Shown here: positions 25,283 through 37,431 of the stretch, one piece after another
Position numbering within the stretch: the first letter of the stretch is position 1
How the letters are laid out: each line of letters opens with the position of its first letter
Assembly (NCBI GenBank): GCA_000231825.2
Contig: JH720293.1
Coordinates: 1,736,001-1,800,000, forward strand
DNA: 64,000 nt
Reading direction: 5' to 3'
Origin: Tetrahymena elliotti 4EA
Lineage: Eukaryota > Ciliophora > Oligohymenophorea > Hymenostomatida > Tetrahymenidae
Made by a program: the position numbers and the translations under genes
The notes under the pieces: model-generated
Told to the model about the DNA's origin: nothing
Seen by the model: the letters and a program-made list of their open reading frames with translations, nothing else
Databases searched by the model: none

Positions 25283-27859
25283 TCAATAATTTCTAACTGA
25301 ATTGTAGTTAAAGTTGCCTAAATATTTTTCAAGCTACTCCTCTAAATGTTTATTTAATTATTTCTATATTTTTAGTTCTTTTTGTAATAACTTCATTTGT
25401 CCTTCTTGTTTCATCATTTAAGATTAAAGTCTGATGTAATTTTAAACTTGAGAATTTTATGCTAAGATAGCATTTTTTTTCTTCAAATCTTCTATTATTT
25501 GATATAAATTGGCAACTTCATCTTATTATTACTATTATGAATTATTTTACACTTATTTGAAAACATTTTTTTTTTATATTTAGTTTTCGTTTTGAAAATT
25601 TTAAGTAGAAGTTTCTCCTTTTCCATCTTAATTTTTTTGTTAGTAGAAGTTATTATTGTACTCCTTCAAATTAGGAGATTGTAAAGTGTGGTTAGAATTT
25701 TCTTTATTAGCCTTATTCTTTTCTCCTGATTTAATAGTCTCATAATTTTATTTACATATTTTTTCAAAAGAAGAATCTCTCTCTAATCCTTTGACAATAT
25801 TTTATAAGAGTTACTTTTTATATTGAGTATGATTTACAATATTTGTCTGGTCTTAAAAAGGCTATTAACTAAGTTCTCCTTGGAATAATTTTTAAGCCTA
25901 ACGTTGAAAGCTTTAATTTCTGCTTGAAAAATCAAGAGTAAGCTAATCTTAACTATATTCTAGTGGTTTATTTATACTCTCAACAGACTCAAAAAATATT
26001 TTTGTTTGTTCGCTATTTTCTTATTAATTTTTAAATGTTTTGGTCATTTTTTATGAATTAATTTAACTCAAACTATTTCCTTATTTTGAGTTACTCTTAA
26101 CTAATTTATTATTTAAAAAATCTTCTTCTAAATTATTACTTATATCTTCACTTCCGTTTATAGCAATTAAACTTTGACGGACTTCATTGTCATCATTTAT
26201 ATTAAGGCTTTATTTCTTTGAAGATTTTATAGGAAGAGAGTCATAGTTTTAATATTATTGTCTCTCAGTTGCTTGATTTTATTCCTATTAACAACTCATA
26301 AATTAAGCTTCTTGGTTTTATAAATTATTTTATTTTGAGCATTATGCTACTTTTTCGTTGTTTAAATCATCAAAAGTTCTTCCATTCTAAAAAAAAATTT
26401 TATGTAGAATGTCTTTTGTAGGAGATTTCAAACACTTAATTTATTATTATTATTGTTATTGTTGTTGCTGTTATTATGGTTTATTAGTGCTTATTGGGTT
26501 ATCATTTTTTTTTATTATTTATACAAAAGAATTTTATGATGAGGATTTTTAGAGGTTGCTTTAAGTTATATTTTTGGGAGGAGATCTAGAATATGTATTA
26601 CTAATTAAGTTTGTTTAATTTAAAGAATTAATATTATTAGCTTGCTAACTGTTTGTTTAGTTTAATAAAGATAAATTTTGCTCCTAATATTTATTTAAAT
26701 TTATTTATAATTACTAATTTTGTCTACTTTTTTGTATATCTCTATCATCCTAATCCTCGTCATTTTCTACTATTTGTTAAATATTACTCAAATTAACATT
26801 CGTAATCTTTTCTTTGTGAGGTTATTCATTTTTAATCATGCTATTTTACTAGAGGCGCATTGAAGAATTGCAATTTATTGGTTAAAAAAGTATTGCTAAA
26901 TTTTGTAGTTATTAATGATTCTAATTTTAAGATTAATTTTATGCAGATTGATGATGAGACTAAGATCTGTGAGATAAAATATTTGATGGGATATTCTCTA
27001 CATTACTTTAAGCAAACATCTTCATGTTAGAAATTTTACCAACTTACTAATTGCTAACAAAATTTAGTTTTTATATGTATTCATTCATCCTGTCAGATTA
27101 AAGATTACTTGTCCTAAAACCAGTAGAATTATTATTTTCTTTTTAATAATTGCTTGCTAATTAATTTAAAAATTAGTCTTAATTTTATGAGTAGAAGTTT
27201 TTAAAATTTTGAGCTTAATTTTATACAAAAAAGTTGTTTTGTAAGATATTTTAGCTTAATTATGCCTGCTATTCTTAATGAAAAGATTTACTACGAAAGC
27301 TGCTAGAAGACCCTGAATCTTAATTTAACTATTTTCCATTTTAGGAGAAATAATTTTGCATTAAACTTGAATTTTATTAGCATTCTTACTAAGGAGTATT
27401 ATACTTTAATTATGAAGACAAGCTTGATGATTTTTTAAAAGAATTAAAATCGTTTTCATAAACTCTTTGATTGGCTTAATTTTCTATATTTTATTTTTAA
27501 ATTGGAGTAGAAAAAATCTCCTTATTCTAAAACGTTTATATTGGAAATTCTGATTATTGTGGTATTGGTTGTGCTGTTATTTTTACACTTGCTTATGACT
27601 TGATATTTGAATTAGATGAAGATTCCTACCAAAAGTTAGGACTATTATTTCTATAAGTAAGGACATTTGATTTGGATCTCTGATGGACATTTGCTAAAGT
27701 TTACAAGAGAGGAGACTAATAGTAAGTAGTAAGTTCATTAAAGCTTGCGTTGTTCATTGCAGTATTACAACTTGTTTCTTATTTTTTTGTAAGCTAAGTA
27801 TTGGTAGTTTAGTTTTAGAGATTCTCTATGATTTTAATAGGTGATTTACTTGAATTCAT
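25283..27859 (-). CDS. Gln/Asn-rich protein with C-terminal coiled coil
   Basis: Single exon, 858 residues, ATG at 27859-27857 to TGA at 25285-25283. This start was chosen because the same frame stays rich in Gln/Ser/Asn codons up to it and an in-frame TGA lies directly upstream. No named domain is recognised. Most of the chain looks disordered, including a pure run of 12 Gln. The last roughly 90 residues (VANLYQIIEDLKKKNAI onward) form a heptad-patterned coiled coil, suggesting self-association or scaffold binding. No membrane segment is seen. It converges on the RCC1/IQ gene and diverges from the PUF gene across nearly 2 kb. Confidence 0.9.
26441..26476 (-). repeat. Poly-Gln tract (12 Gln) of mixed CAG/CAA/TAA codons
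   Basis: Twelve consecutive Gln codons in the Gln-rich gene, read on the minus strand as one CAG, four CAA and seven TAA. It depends on the ciliate code: with the universal code the frame would stop here seven times. Confidence 0.85.
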
Positions 27860-29844
27860 TCAATTTAGCAAATTTTTGTTAAATTATTATAAATTAAATA
27901 TCATAAATTTAATTGCTTTCAATACTAAAAAATATACTCAATAAGGATATTTAAACAATTTTTCGTTTAACAGAAATAAAAATTTTTTAAATTAATGAAT
28001 TTATTACTAAGTTATTGTTTCTTAATTTACTGGAATTAAAAGTATTCATTAAACGAATGATTAAACAAATAAAAAATTTATCAATTTTCAAATATAATTT
28101 ACTGTAAGTGATCACTATTATAACAGAATTCTAAGTACTTTCTCTGTAAGAAATGAATATAACAAAATAATACATTTTAACTGTTATAATTAATACTTAT
28201 TTAAACATAAAGAGTAAAAAAGTGTATTCCAAAGTTGGATATAGTTTTTTTTGGTAGAGCCTAATAAATTAACAAAAAATTTTATATTTATGATTCACGT
28301 TAAAAACCTTTCCTTGTTTTCTGCTATTATTTTAATTTTGATAAATAAAAATAATAATTAAAATTTTAAGCATATCTAATAGCTAAAGTGTATTTTTGGT
28401 TTTTTGGAAAAGTTAAGAAATAAGTTTTTATCCTTGATTCGAATAATAGGAATATAATAATCATTAAAAAATAAATTATTAATTTTAATCAATATTTTTA
28501 TCACAAAAAGAAAAAGTAAAAAACAGTATTTTCTTTAAAAAATTATTTTATCTTCAATATTACTTAAATTACCTTGCTTTTTTATTTGCAAAAAATAAAG
28601 AAATAATAATTTTCTTTAAAATTTATATTTTCAGTGATTGGTAGATATTTTGAATATTTTAAGCTGTTAAACAAAATAATTGTTTAAAAATTTTTAAAAT
28701 AAAAGCATTAGCAAAAATCTAAAATAATTTTTTAAAATATTTTCAAATTAAAAATAAATTTTTATATTCTTGGTTTAATTAAATTAAAATCTCTATAGAA
28801 AAAATAAATAATTTTAAAAGAGGGTATCTTTAAGAGAATGCAATAGAAAAAAAAGATTTTTTTAAAATATAAAGCTATAAATGTGCTCAAAATAAAATTG
28901 GTAACGAATATATAAAATAAATACATATTTATAACTTTTCTAAGCCACTTGTTAAATGTCAGTTAATTTGTAATTTAAATGATTAACAATATTGTTGAGG
29001 TATTACTGAAAAGATAATTATGAAGTAATAAATAATTTTTTGTGAACAATATTAAAAAAATCTTTTATTTACTGAAAAGATTAATTTTTAACATTTTAGG
29101 AATAAAAGATTTATTGAAAGAAGAATATATAATATAAAATATATTGAAATCTAATAAATAAATAAAAAGTGACAGACAAAAAATCCTTTCAATCACATAA
29201 GATATTTCTTTTATTAAATTTGACAAATAATTCTTTTATTAATTTTAACATTCCTAACTTTAAATCAACCTTTTAGTATGTTTTTATATCATCTTAAAAT
29301 TTACTATTTTAAATCTTTCTCCGTTGAATCTACAAATAATTTTAATTAATTTATTCAAATTAATTGAATACAAATTGATGATTTGGCTCCTTAAGAAATT
29401 TCATAAAATGTATGTCTAATAATATTAATTATAAATGGAATCTAAGAAGGAAATAAATAATAAACTAAATCAATTTATTAATCAATAAATGAATTAATTA
29501 TTGATTAATGAATGAATCAACCAGATTATTAATTGTTTATTTTAAATAACTTTAAGAAGTAATATTTACTTAACCATATACTAAAACCATTGTAAATTAA
29601 TAAACAAAGTAGGAAGAATATTTACAAATTAATTGATTTTAATTAAAAATAAGCAAATTGTGAAAACAAAGATACATTCATATCATTTTACTATTAAAAA
29701 AAAGCATTTTGTTAAGGATCGGATTGTTGATTTAAAAGCGATAAATATACTAGATAGGTTATTACATATTATTTTAAGCTTAGCTAAACTTGTAATCCTG
29801 TATAATAGCATACATCATATTGACATAATTCTTCTCAACTAAAA
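27860..29844. other. Large gene-free A/T-rich region (divergent promoters)
   Basis: Nearly 2 kb with no frame that I can support. It lies between a minus-strand gene and the PUF gene, so both promoters should be inside. Homopolymer runs are common, and one perfect 12-bp inverted repeat is present (29477-29488 and 29498-29509). The frame open at 29633-29842 continues into a PUF-gene exon but has no ATG; it may hold more 5' exon. Confidence 0.5.
29477..29509. repeat. Perfect 12-bp inverted repeat, 9-base spacer
   Basis: ATTAATCAATAA at 29477-29488 is matched by its exact reverse complement TTATTGATTAAT at 29498-29509. It could form a hairpin or be a binding site; in such A/T-rich DNA chance is also possible. 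Confidence 0.6.
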
Positions 29845-32800
29845 ATGGATCATCAGTATTTATTTTGATTATTATTTTTATCATTTTACACCTAACTTTT
29901 TTAAAGCCAAGCAAGGCAAGTTGACTAAAACATTTTTTATTAAGAAAAAGGTTTTAAGGTATTAAGTGATTTGTAGTTATTTCTATTACTTAGATTTAAT
30001 TTCATCACTAACTTTTTCAATTCAAAGAACCCTATAGACACATTAAATTAGTTAATTATTAAGTAGGTTAATCGATTTCTAAAAACGCATTTGGAAATGG
30101 TCTTTTTATCTAAGATGAATTCAAAGAAAATGTACCTGATGTTTTAAAAGATATATTTTCAAGTAAATCAACTAAAATATATTTTTTTAAATATTCTTTT
30201 TAATCAAGCAATTCGAAATTAAAAGGAATCTTGTTTTCATTTTTTTTCAATAATTTCACTGGAAATAACAAATAAATATGAATACAATTTTATAAAGATA
30301 CAAAGATAGATAATGATAATTAGAACAATGCAACAAATCAAAGCGAATTTGTCCTCTCAGGATGTAATTTAGATTGTTTTTAACATGAGAATACATGAGA
30401 AAAAATTTCAATTGAATAAAAAAGTTGATGAATTTGATACTGAAAATGAAAATGAATATAAGACCTGCAGTGAAACACTATAATCATTACCCCTACAAAT
30501 CTGTCCATACTGCCTTAAATGTAAAATTTCTAGCTAATATATTTATAAGCATGGCTAAGAAACTATTATTCTATCAAACTTGCTTTTTATTTTGTTTAAA
30601 TTATTAAAATTATATATATATAAAAGTGGTAAATGAGATCCCATACAAGATTGTAGAATTTCATAAGTTGAAAGATAAAAAATTTGCTGTTCATAAATCG
30701 TGCGATGAAGGAATTATTAGGTTAAAGAACTAATATGAATTTGTTAACACAACATATACATTCTAGTAGAATGAAGGAAGGTTATTTTCAAGTAGTTATT
30801 CATAAGTAGGAAGACCAAAGCTTCACCAATCACATTTGATTATGGTTGAAATATAGCACCCAATATCTAATGCAACAATATTTAGTATCCAATAAATTTC
30901 TGATCTATATCAGAGCCCTCACTCAGTAATATAAATTTAAATTAATTTCTAAAAATTAGCATTTTCTTACTATTAAAAAATATTTTTTAATAGCATTTAA
31001 AATCAAAATATTTACATTTCTAAAATTACTTGTTTAAAAATTTAGATGAATAATGATTACATAAAGCTAAACTTAAACTCCGGTCAGCTATATTAGCCTT
31101 TATAATATATAGTACCTATAAATATATTTAGTGTAAGGTCTACTGTTATAAACCTTGAAGATGTACTTTTTATTTCTGAGAATTTTAAAATATTTTTCAT
31201 TGATAAATATATAAATAGAGAAAGCATTTCGTAATTGATATGGTTGTAAATCTTTCTTAATTTGAAGATGGAATAGAGTTAGAATTAAAAGGGGTATTAA
31301 AAAATATTTTTTTATATTTATTTAATTCATATTATTAATATAGAGAAAAGATGAAGTAGGAGAGTTGAAGGTATGTGGAATAGTTTTAGAAAAGAAAACA
31401 AGCAAAATAAACTCTAACAAAAATAATTACTAAATACCTTAACAATGGTTTTTACCTGGAACAGGAAACAAATGTTTTGAAATATTTTCTATTGAACTTG
31501 ATTTCATAGACCCAGCGTAAATTGTTATGTTTTTTTATACTTCTTAAAAAATAAAATGAATAGAATTGAAAAAGTAAGAAAAACTATCTAAGAAATATTT
31601 CCTAAGTTGAATGTAAGTAACTAACCTTACACTCCACCTCTTTCTCATGGAAGTAATAATTAAATATATAATTCATCTAAAAATACATACTAATTGAAAT
31701 TTGTTGTATTTAGGTAATTCTCCAGCTTTTAGTCCTTAAAGAGACATGAGCCCTTCCACAACTGGATGCACAACTCCTCCACATGAATAGTTAACATATT
31801 AGTCAATTAGAGGATAAATAGCAAATAAAGTACAAAAAAATAAGGAATGGTCGATGGCAATATAAATGCTTATCAAAAAATCAGCTGAAAATCATGCTTA
31901 TCATGAAATCTAAGCAGTTATTGATGAAATCAAAGGGAGATTAGTTGAATTGATGAAGCATCACTATGGAAATTACTTTTCTAAAACTCTTGTCTAAGTT
32001 TGCACAATGCAACAAAAGTGCATCATCCTATAAGAAGTAGACATTATTAATTTTACTTGTTTTTTACATACTTACTTTTCTTAATTTTAAATAAGATTAA
32101 AGACATGTTTCCTGATATTTCTTAAGATCCTCAGGGAACTCATGCAATTTAATCATTAGTAGAAACAATAAAGTTAGAAAATGAGAAAGAATAATACCTT
32201 GTGATATAATGTATTGGAATGTATATTATTCCAATGACTTTAGTAAGCAGTTTATTTCTCATAAATTAATAAATTTTAATTTTACTTATATTTAAAAAAA
32301 GAATCCTAACGCTACTCATGTAATAAATAAGATTGTTTAGAATTTTACTTTAGGTAACATATTGTGCATATATGATGCAGTAATACATAATTTTAAAGAG
32401 GTAGTCAAAAACAAACAAGGAGTTTGCATAGTAAATATTTAATTTTTATTAGGTAATTGTTTTAAAATGATTTTTAATTAATTCATAGATAAAATCCCTT
32501 ATGAATAGGTTCAAGGATACAGTTTAAAAAAAACAATAAATATTATAATTACTAGAAATAGACATAGCAAATACTGTCATAGATAAATATGGAAATTATG
32601 CTCTTTAGGAAGCTATTAAAGTAAAAATATTTTTCAATATAAAAATAATAATTTGAAATCAATTTATAAAAATAAAAGATATACCCAAATGAAGAAACTA
32701 AATTCATATGTGATTACGTTTTTGATAATATGATCATGTTAGCTCAAAATTAAGTTTCTTCAAATATAGTAGAATCTGTCTTATACTTTTGCAAGAAGGT

Positions 32801-33096
32801 ATTTCAATAAATTATTATAAATTAGAAAATAATATATTTTAAACTTAACTTGAAATAAACAGCAAAGAGCTAGATACATCTAAAAAATTATGGAAAACAT
32901 GGATATTCTTTTTAATGACTCCTTTGGAAAATTCGTTATAAAGAAAGTTTTGAATCTAGTTGATGTTGATAACTTCTAAATGCTTTAATTTAGGTAGGTT
33001 TTAAATTAATGTATTACGAGTAATCCTAAATCTGGGACATTTTATACAAACCAAAAATCATAGATTAGTCCTAAGAGTAAAAATATGATGAATTGA
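29845..33096 (+). CDS. Pumilio/PUF-family RNA-binding protein with unrecognised N-terminal half
   Basis: PUF proteins bind specific sites in mRNA 3' ends and repress or destabilise them in the cytoplasm. The C-terminal half (about 31860-32990) has seven to eight Puf repeats, with core helices HHYGNYFSKTL, DPQGTHAIQSL, NPNATHVINKI, NKQGVCIV, DKYGNYALQEA, NQVSSNIVESV and DSFGKFVIKKV, split by introns of about 50-80 nt, ending at TGA 33094-33096. The upstream exons (about 30050-31660) are clearly coding and splice in frame into a Ser/Pro linker (SPAFSPQRDMSP) before the repeats. They include a Cys cluster (CPYCLKCK) and a beta-rich segment (VIDMVVNLSQFEDGIELEL) of no family I know. The 5' end is unresolved: the ATG at 29845 does not splice cleanly in my hands, so the start is nominal; coding is secure from about 30050. 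Confidence 0.72.
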
Positions 33097-33774
33097 TTGA
33101 TTAAAGTCTTTTAAAAATATGTTTTTAATTAATTTAATAGCATATAAAATCTGTTTCTATATAGCAACCAAAAAACTATCTTTCTCATATCTATTTATTT
33201 GTATTTTTTAAATTAGATATTTAACTATCCTGTATATATTTCAACTTTAAATGAAATTATTTTTCAATCTTCAATTCTTTTAAATTCATTAAGAGACTTA
33301 AATAAATTCTTTGTTAATAATAAAAACTGTTAATTTTTAGTTTTTTTGGTAATAATTATAAAATTTAAAATAAACAACAACAAAAATGTTTTTGATATCA
33401 GATAGGTTCTATTAATTTAAATTATTTCCTTAAAATTTATTTTTAAAAAGAAAATTCTTTCAAAAAAAAAAAGTTTAGATTAGTAAATATTTAAATCAAC
33501 TCTTACAAAGTTTGTATACATTTTTAAAAATAGCAATAAATAAAAAATAAGTTTTAATGAATAATTATTAAAAGTACTAATTTATTATTGGCTATAATCA
33601 ATTAAGTATATCAATTATCTTTTATTTATGATCCAATTACAGTTTGAATATTTTATAATATCCATTCACTTTAAGGGAAAAAAATATAATTTTTTGTCAA
33701 ATCAGTCAAGAAAATTGTGTTAATTAATTAATTTATATTCAAGAAGTAATTAAAAAATTGTAACTAAATAAGTT
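33097..33774. other. Intergenic region, no gene seen
   Basis: About 680 A/T-rich bases between two + strand genes, with poly-A and poly-T runs near 33350-33475. No coding frame or RNA gene was supported. Confidence 0.6.
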
Positions 33775-35607
33775 ATGTCTTCTAAGAATTAATCACCTAA
33801 AGGGACAGCAGCGCCATAAAAAAAAGTTTAAATTTAAAATTAATAAATAAACGGTGGAGCTAATTAGCAACCTAAAACTCCTAAATCACCATCAAAAGGT
33901 ATTTAAAACAAAGCAGAAAGCAAATCACCACCTCATTCACCTAGTTAGGGGTAAAGATAAATTGGAACTCTACCAAATAGTACTAGAAGATAATCACCTT
34001 CAAGTAATTAAAGATCCTCTTCAAAAAATGCTAGAGGTTCATCTGTAAAAGGAAAATAAAATGAGAAACAATAAGTTGCTAGTCAAGATAACTTCTCATA
34101 AAAAAATAGCCCAATTTCCAACAACAAAGTATTTTATGATAAAAATGAAATTAGGGAAGCTATGAGTAGTCCAAAATAATTAGAGGATTATTGGAATTAC
34201 TAAGAAAGCGTATAAAGAAGAGTTCTAGATTATAAAGAATAAGCAGATTAAAATCTAAGAAAGATCAGTGAGTACAATGATAAATTGAAGAGAATTTAGC
34301 AAAAATGCTTTGATTTTGATTCAGTCAGAGATGAAATTTATAGTTATAAGTCTTAAAAAAGATATCATAAATCAGAAACAGAAGATAGCTTTTAGCACAC
34401 TAGCGAAGACTAATATGATAAAAAAGGGTAATAGAATTATGTAAAACTTTCTCCTCCTAATTTAAAGCAAGTTGGATTTGTATCTGATACGAATAGAAGT
34501 TAAGATAAGAAAGTATTACAGTATAAATTATAGCAACATGAAGCTTATGAAAAGGTTCTTAATGATAAATTAAGGAATGATTAAAATTTGAATGACCTAT
34601 TGGACTTAGAAAAAAGTTTAGAACTTGAAAAAATGGGTTTGCAGTATTTTTCTAAGAAGATTGAAGATTAAGTATATCAAAAATAATCTATTAATGGAGA
34701 AGAATCTTTAAGATTAAGTAATGACATATACAACTAAAGTCCTCTTAAATCACATAAAAAGGAAGTTGAGCTACTTCAAAATAATAAGCCTGAAGAGTTT
34801 TAGTCATACAGAAAAAGAAGAAATAGTACTACATAAAATTAAAATGATAGGTTAAACACATTTTAAGCATACAATAATAAAAAACTAGAGGAAGATATAT
34901 AGAATTCTAACTTTATTAGTAAAAAGTCTTAAGTAGATAGGTCTTTATTGCTCACACCAGAAGAAAATGAATTAATTTCTTCTCATGATGAGAAGAAATT
35001 AAAGCATTCACCCAAGTCCTCTTCAAATTACAGAGATTTATCAAATGAAAAGACTTTAAATAGCAATCAAAAATATGATACTAACAGATTAACAAATTTG
35101 TAATATAAATATCTGCTTGAAAAATAAGAATATGAAAAATTTTTAAATGGTAAAATAGATGATGACCATAACCATATAAATAACAAAAGCTAAAATTTTC
35201 AAAATACTAAAAATAATACAAATGATTTTTACTACTCAGATGGTAAATATAGAAAAAAATCTATAACAAGGTTAGATACATAAAATCATGATAATTTAAT
35301 AAGAAATAGACTAGGTTTAACAGAAGACTTAATGAATGCTGCATCTAGAAAAAGCAGTAATTATCCTCATGTAAATTTATAGTAATAAAAGGGAGAAAGA
35401 ATGAATACAAATGAAACAAATTTTACATTTTTACCAAATATCTAAGAGAACAGAAGAGTTTCATTAGACAAAAATTAGCTAAATTAAAATAAATATATTA
35501 GAAATTTAGAAATTGATCATCTTATTTAATAAAATTAATAAAAGAGTAATATATTCTAGAGGTATAATACCCCAACGAATAAGCGTTATATTAATAATAA
35601 ATCATGA
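33775..35607 (+). CDS. Charged low-complexity protein, function unknown
   Basis: Single exon, 610 residues, from ATG at 33775 to TGA at 35605-35607, with no internal TGA. The first roughly 95 residues are rich in Pro, Ser, Gly and Lys (repeated SPK/TPK/SPS-like sites that could be phosphorylated). The rest is Lys/Glu/Asn/Gln-rich, with helical and weakly coiled segments such as YQESVQRRVLDYKEQADQ. No catalytic motif, membrane segment or signal peptide is seen, and I recognise no family. A phosphorylated scaffold or cytoskeletal role is possible but not shown. Confidence 0.88.
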
Positions 35608-35961
35608 ATGATATTCTTAGCTTATTTGAATACATCTATTTTATTTTGTTTTTCACTTTTTCAATCTTTTTATTTGCTAAAAATTTTTTAATTTGCTATT
35701 AATTATCAAATTTTACCTTCTATTAATTTTCTTTTTTTTATTATTTAATAACATAAATTTTTCAAGATTTTAGATTTTTAGGTGAAAAAGATTTAATAAA
35801 TTAGATTTTACATTAAATTATAAATACGTTGTTGCAATTCAGATTTTTTTGAGGAAGAAAATAATTAGAAATAATGTATCTTTTAAGATGGAATTAGACA
35901 ATCAGAAATATATATTTAAATTAAAAATTATACATAAGAAGATTTTTAAACTTTGAAATAA
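35608..35961. other. Intergenic region, no gene seen
   Basis: About 350 bases between two + strand genes. An ATG at 35888 opens only a 23-codon frame that ends at TGA and is not in frame with the kinase, so it is read as leader sequence. Confidence 0.6.
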
Positions 35962-37260
35962 ATGGCTAGCTAGTTGTTGAATAATAAACATACTCCTGAA
36001 TTACTTGAGTACCTGTAAAAATAAAATTGCTTTACTAAACACATAGAAAGTAGTAATAATTCTGTAGTTTCAGCTGTTATGAAGGTACCTTCTTCGAAGA
36101 AAAGAAGAAATATGAACTCTACTAATACTTCCGATTAGATTGCAGTGAAAGAAATCAAACATAAAATTGAAGAACAACATTGTGAATAATGCTTTGATTT
36201 AAAAAATGAAGTAGAAAAATTAAAATAAATGAAGCATCCTCATATTATTTCTTTATATGAAAATAAAATACTTGAATTTCGAATGAGCTGTGCTATATTT
36301 TTACCTAAAGCTCAAGAAGATTTATTTGATTATATGATTAAATACAATGCAGAAGATAATTTTAAATCATTAAAAATATGTTTTTATCAGATAGGCTAAG
36401 CCATCAAGTATTTACATGAAGAGAAAAATATGGTACATGGTGATGTAAAGCCTGAGAATATCTTTGTTTTCTCAGATGAAGACTTTAAGTTAGCAGATTT
36501 TGGATTCTGTAAAAAATACTAAAAATTTGAAAGCAGGGAAGAATTTATTCATCAATATACTACAAGATCACTCAAATATCATCCACCAGAATTTGTTGAT
36601 TGCTTGGAGAAGCCAGATTTTAATTTAAATTTAATTGATGAGTATTCTTCTGATGTATTTGGCTTAGGCGTTGCTCTTTTCCAACTTGTTTTTAAATAAT
36701 GTCCTTATTATGAAGAAGCTGAATGTACTTACAGCAATCCATCTGAAGAAAAGAAGTAGCAAACATAGCAGATTTCATAGCTAAATAAAGATGTTATTGA
36801 TTTTAAGTAAGTTAATATTTGTACTATCATATAAAAGAATGCAAAATAGATATAGCACTCAACCAGAAAGCTTTAATTATCTCCAGAATCAACAGATAAC
36901 ACAAATAAGACACCTTTTAATTCTGTCTCAAATTCTTCATCTCCTCCATAAGCACTTGCTAAAAAGAAAAAATAAAATAAAAGAAAATATTATCATCGAT
37001 AAGATAAATTATATGGAATTCTGTATGAACCAAACAGGATAGAAGAATTCTGGAGTCATTTTAACGATGAAATATAAGATATGCTAAGAAATACTGATTT
37101 AAGTATGGGAGACATAGGAGTTCTTAAAGATTTAATACTAAAATGTGTTACTCCTTTTCACTATTTAAGAGCTGGTATTCAAGATTTTTTGGATCATCCT
37201 TTTTTCTCAGATATTTCTGAAAATTTGGAGAGTGAAGATGAAAGTAATTACTCTTATTGA
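35962..37260 (+). CDS. Divergent Ser/Thr protein kinase with HGD catalytic loop
   Basis: Single exon, 432 residues. Kinase-domain landmarks in order: the ATP-anchoring Lys in IAVKEIK (residue 63), helix C Glu region, HGDVKPEN with catalytic Asp161, and LADFGF with Asp179. An APE-equivalent follows (HPPEF), then DEYSSDVFGLGVALFQL. The usual Arg of HRD is Gly, so regulation by activation-loop phosphorylation may not apply, but the core catalytic residues remain. A clear Gly-rich loop is not obvious in the first 60 residues. An inserted Ser/Gln/Lys-rich stretch of about 100 residues (about 36720-37010) separates helix F-like sequence from the C-lobe end (LRAGIQDFLDHPFF). The substrate is unknown. 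It converges on the EF-hand-like gene with 171 bases between stops. Confidence 0.88.
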
Positions 37261-37431
37261 AGTTGATAATGATAAGAGAATTAAAATATTTACTAATTTT
37301 TACTGTAAAATTTTGTATAAAATACCATATTAATTATAAATTTAAATATAATTAATCTAAAAGTTAAAGAAATTTCATTTATGTTTCACTTCATTTTTAA
37401 GTTTTTAGTTATTTTATTATTATTGATTGAT

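Noticed and set aside
29633..29842. Separate small + strand gene upstream of the PUF gene
   Set aside because: It has no ATG (it would need TTG) and the same frame runs on into sequence that splices to the PUF exons, so it is at most part of that gene.
35888..35961. Upstream ATG as kinase start
   Set aside because: It is out of frame with the kinase and its frame stops after 23 codons at TGA.
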